This document shows positions 60,777-62,696 of a stretch of DNA of 62,696 nucleotides, one piece after another; positions within the stretch are counted from its first letter, which is position 1; each line of letters begins with the position of its first letter. The notes under the pieces were generated by a model that saw only the letters and a list, made by a program, of their open reading frames with translations, was not told where the DNA came from and searched no databases. Both the position numbers and the translations under genes were made by a program. The DNA comes from CAYZAK01 sp964476445. GTDB lineage: Bacteria > CG03 > SLGR01 > JAGXOG01. The DNA lies in contig CAYZAK010000005.1 of NCBI GenBank assembly GCA_964476445.1, positions 1-62,696 of the forward strand. The letters run 5' to 3'.

Positions 60777-62543
60777 TTGAAAAACAAAAAAATAATAAAA
60801 AGATTATACCGATATATAAGACCGTACAGGCAGAAATTTATTTTAGCTTTTGTTAGTTTAATTTTTGTGGGGGCTCTAACTCCATCTCTGCTCACCATAG
60901 TAAAACCGGTAATGGATGGTATATTTACAGCTCAGGAGAATGTCATAGTACCGGTAATAAACTATCGTATTCCCAGGGAAAATGTACTGTATTATCTGGC
61001 TTTTATAATACTGGCTTTGACAATTTTAAGGGGAATTTTTACTTTTCTATCCAAATATTACATGGCCTATATTGGGCAAAATATTACCAAGGATTTCAGA
61101 AACAGAATTTTCAGACACCTTATGTTTTTAAGTTTAAGCTATTATTCTAAAAACCCCACCGGGCAGTTATTATCCAGAATCACCAACGATGTAAAATACT
61201 TAGAGCAGTCTATTGTGAAAATCCCGGCCCGGCTTATCAGAGACGGGTTCCAGCTAATTTTTCTACTATTTTTAATTTTTTATACCAACTGGAGGTGGGC
61301 TCTTCTTTCCATGGTCGGTTTTGGAATAATAGTATTGCCCGTATCGAAATTTTCGAATATGATGAGGAAAATAGGGCGCGCCGGTCACCAGAGGATGGCA
61401 GACATATATGATTTTTTATCTGAAAAAATTTCAGGTATAAGATTAATAAAAGCTTTTTCCATGGAAAAAGAAGAACATCGGACCATGAGAAAAGTCAACC
61501 GTAAATTTGTGGATGTCATTTTAAAATCTGAAAAAATAAATGCTTTCCAGCGTGCTTTTACCGAGTTATTAAGTAATGTGGGAGTGGTGGTTATAATAAT
61601 ACTGGGAGGACGTTCGGTGATGGATGGGGAAATAACGCCCGGTGATTTTTTTATGTTTTTGGGTTTTCTGGTGGGGATGTACATGCCGGCCAAACATTTT
61701 TCCAATATAAATCAGAATTTACAGCGGTCTCTTGCGGCGGCAGAGAGAATATTTAAAGTTCTTGATCACCGGGAACATATTTTACAAACTAAAAACCCTA
61801 AAATTTTGAGTCGGTTCAGGGAGAATATTGAATTTCAAGATGTCAGTTTTGCCTATAAAGATGAAGACTATGTATTAAAAAATTTAAATTTTAAGATACA
61901 GAATGAAGATATAGTGGCCTTTGTAGGACCTTCGGGAGCGGGAAAAAGCACGGCTATTAATTTGCTGCCCCGATTTTTTGATCCTCAGAAAGGAGAGATC
62001 TTAATTGACGGAGTTAATTTAAAAGAGTACAATATTAAATCCTTGAGAAGTAAAATGTCCATGGTCATGCAGGATATTATTCTTTTTAATATGAGCGTAA
62101 GAGATAATATATGCTACGGTCTGGGAGAATTTACTCAGGCAGAAGTGGAGAAATTCGCCCGGGCCGCTCACGCACATGATTTTATACAGGAGCTACCTGA
62201 GGGGTACGATACTATCGTAGGGGAAAGAGGGGTTAAACTTTCCGGAGGGCAGAAACAGCGTATCTCCATAGCCCGGTCACTGATAAAAGATCCCGAAATA
62301 CTTCTTCTGGATGAGGCTACATCCCACCTGGATACCGAATCAGAACAGCTGGTACAGGAAGCTTTAGATAAACTCATGGAAAACAGGACCACGGTGGTTA
62401 TAGCCCACCGGCTGTCTACGGTGAGAAAGGCGGATTTAATTATAGTTCTGGAGGAGGGGAGAATAGTTGAACGTGGCCGACACGAAGAATTGCTGGAGAT
62501 TCCAGGAATTTACCGAAAGATGTTTGAAATGCAATCTCTATAA
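60777..62543 (+). CDS. msbA: Lipid A export ABC transporter, MsbA-like
   Basis: 588 residues from TTG. A six-helix exporter domain (about 1-320) joined to an ATPase domain: Walker A GPSGAGKST (near residue 386), signature LSGGQKQRIS, Walker B ILLLDEATSHLD, and the switch His in IAHRLST. Position directly after lpxA supports lipid A flipping across the inner membrane. Type I exporters are alike in sequence, so an unrelated substrate is possible, but the context is strong. Confidence 0.93.
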   Translation: MKNKKIIKRLYRYIRPYRQKFILAFVSLIFVGALTPSLLTIVKPVMDGIFTAQENVIVPVINYRIPRENVLYYLAFIILALTILRGIFTFLSKYYMAYIGQNITKDFRNRIFRHLMFLSLSYYSKNPTGQLLSRITNDVKYLEQSIVKIPARLIRDGFQLIFLLFLIFYTNWRWALLSMVGFGIIVLPVSKFSNMMRKIGRAGHQRMADIYDFLSEKISGIRLIKAFSMEKEEHRTMRKVNRKFVDVILKSEKINAFQRAFTELLSNVGVVVIIILGGRSVMDGEITPGDFFMFLGFLVGMYMPAKHFSNINQNLQRSLAAAERIFKVLDHREHILQTKNPKILSRFRENIEFQDVSFAYKDEDYVLKNLNFKIQNEDIVAFVGPSGAGKSTAINLLPRFFDPQKGEILIDGVNLKEYNIKSLRSKMSMVMQDIILFNMSVRDNICYGLGEFTQAEVEKFARAAHAHDFIQELPEGYDTIVGERGVKLSGGQKQRISIARSLIKDPEILLLDEATSHLDTESEQLVQEALDKLMENRTTVVIAHRLSTVRKADLIIVLEEGRIVERGRHEELLEIPGIYRKMFEMQSL

Positions 62544-62618
62544 TTTTAGAGTTAGCGGGTTCTGGTTTCGAGGTAAAAGTAAGAAAGATTTTGTAGGTAA
62601 AGCCAAAAATTTCAGGGT

Positions 62619-62696
62619 GGCGGCATCGTCTAGCCTGGACTAGGACACAGCCCTCTCAAGGCTGCGACACGGGTTCAAATCCCGTTGCCGCTACCA
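62619..62696 (+). tRNA. tRNA-Glu (anticodon CTC)
   Basis: Acceptor GGCGGCA/TGCCGCT with a G:U first pair, D-arm TAGCCTGGACTAGGACA, anticodon stem CAGCC/GGCTG with loop CTCTCAA giving CTC, T-arm ACGGGTTCAAATCCCGT, discriminator A, encoded CCA as the last three bases of the window. It reads GAG and complements the TTC species at 53.6 kb. Confidence 0.95.

Noticed and set aside
1..62696. CRISPR arrays, insertion sequences and rRNA genes
   Set aside because: No evenly spaced repeats, transposase frames or rRNA segments were seen anywhere in the window.

Overview
The window comes from the chromosome of a Gram-negative-type (two-membrane), probably anaerobic bacterium of an uncultured or little-studied lineage. 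It encodes lipid A enzymes (LpxD, an LpxC-FabZ fusion, LpxA, an LpxH-like phosphatase, an MsbA-like flippase), BamA with a Skp/OmpH-like chaperone, and a YidC with a large periplasmic domain. An anaerobic lifestyle is inferred from a four-subunit 2-oxoacid:ferredoxin oxidoreductase and a complete V/A-type ATPase whose rotor subunit carries the Na+-ligand residues known from Enterococcus NtpK. DNA is AT-rich, spacing is tight with many 1-11 bp overlaps, TTG and GTG starts are common, and all seven tRNA genes encode their CCA end. I cannot place it to phylum from sequence alone.

Layout. (1) 1-850: a lone, AT-rich ADP-ribosyltransferase-like gene next to the 3' end of tRNA-Asn. (2) 870-21024, minus strand: dnaA-dnaN-recF-DUF721-gyrB-gyrA-archease-rtcB-serS-tRNA-Ser-gdhA-tRNA-Ser-tRNA-Ala-dnaX-ybaB-recR-porGDA-lipoprotein-porB-tRNA-Asn. 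(3) 19513-21264: the probable replication origin, with DnaA-box-like sites on both sides of dnaA; transcription diverges from here. (4) 21265-32514, plus strand: rnpA-yidD-yidC-jag-mnmE-TIM barrel protein-patatin-rsmG-parA-parB, two unrecognised membrane proteins and an lpxH-like gene. A perfect palindromic parS site lies inside the TIM-barrel gene. (5) 32522-33696, minus: PhoU-like (DUF47) gene and ndk. (6) 33782-48291, plus: nine-gene V/A-ATPase operon, then GAF/HD-GYP, nadE, rsmI, two diverged ABC ATPases and a sensor histidine kinase. (7) 48293-52591, minus: queD-queE-queC-queF-ugd-uxs. (8) 52728-62696, plus: a putative outer-membrane protein, tRNA-Glu, an MnmA/ThiI-like enzyme, tRNA-Val, then bamA-ompH-lpxD-lpxC/fabZ-lpxA-msbA and a second tRNA-Glu.

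How it fits together: this is mainly a core-genome origin region (initiation, clamp, gyrase, segregation), bioenergetics (ferredoxin reduction by POR, Na+-coupled ATPase) and envelope building. The points most worth a second look are the perfect parS and split origin; a lipoprotein gene translated between porA and porB; a shared inverted repeat GTCAAG-N3-CTTGAC overlapping the -35 box of two promoters; two likely leaderless operons (V/A-ATPase and que); an apparent AUU start for rsmG; a tRNA-Ser 3'-end partial duplication with three hairpins; a conserved-looking but catalytically degenerate ABC ATPase pair without a permease; and the orphan ADP-ribosyltransferase-like gene at tRNA-Asn.
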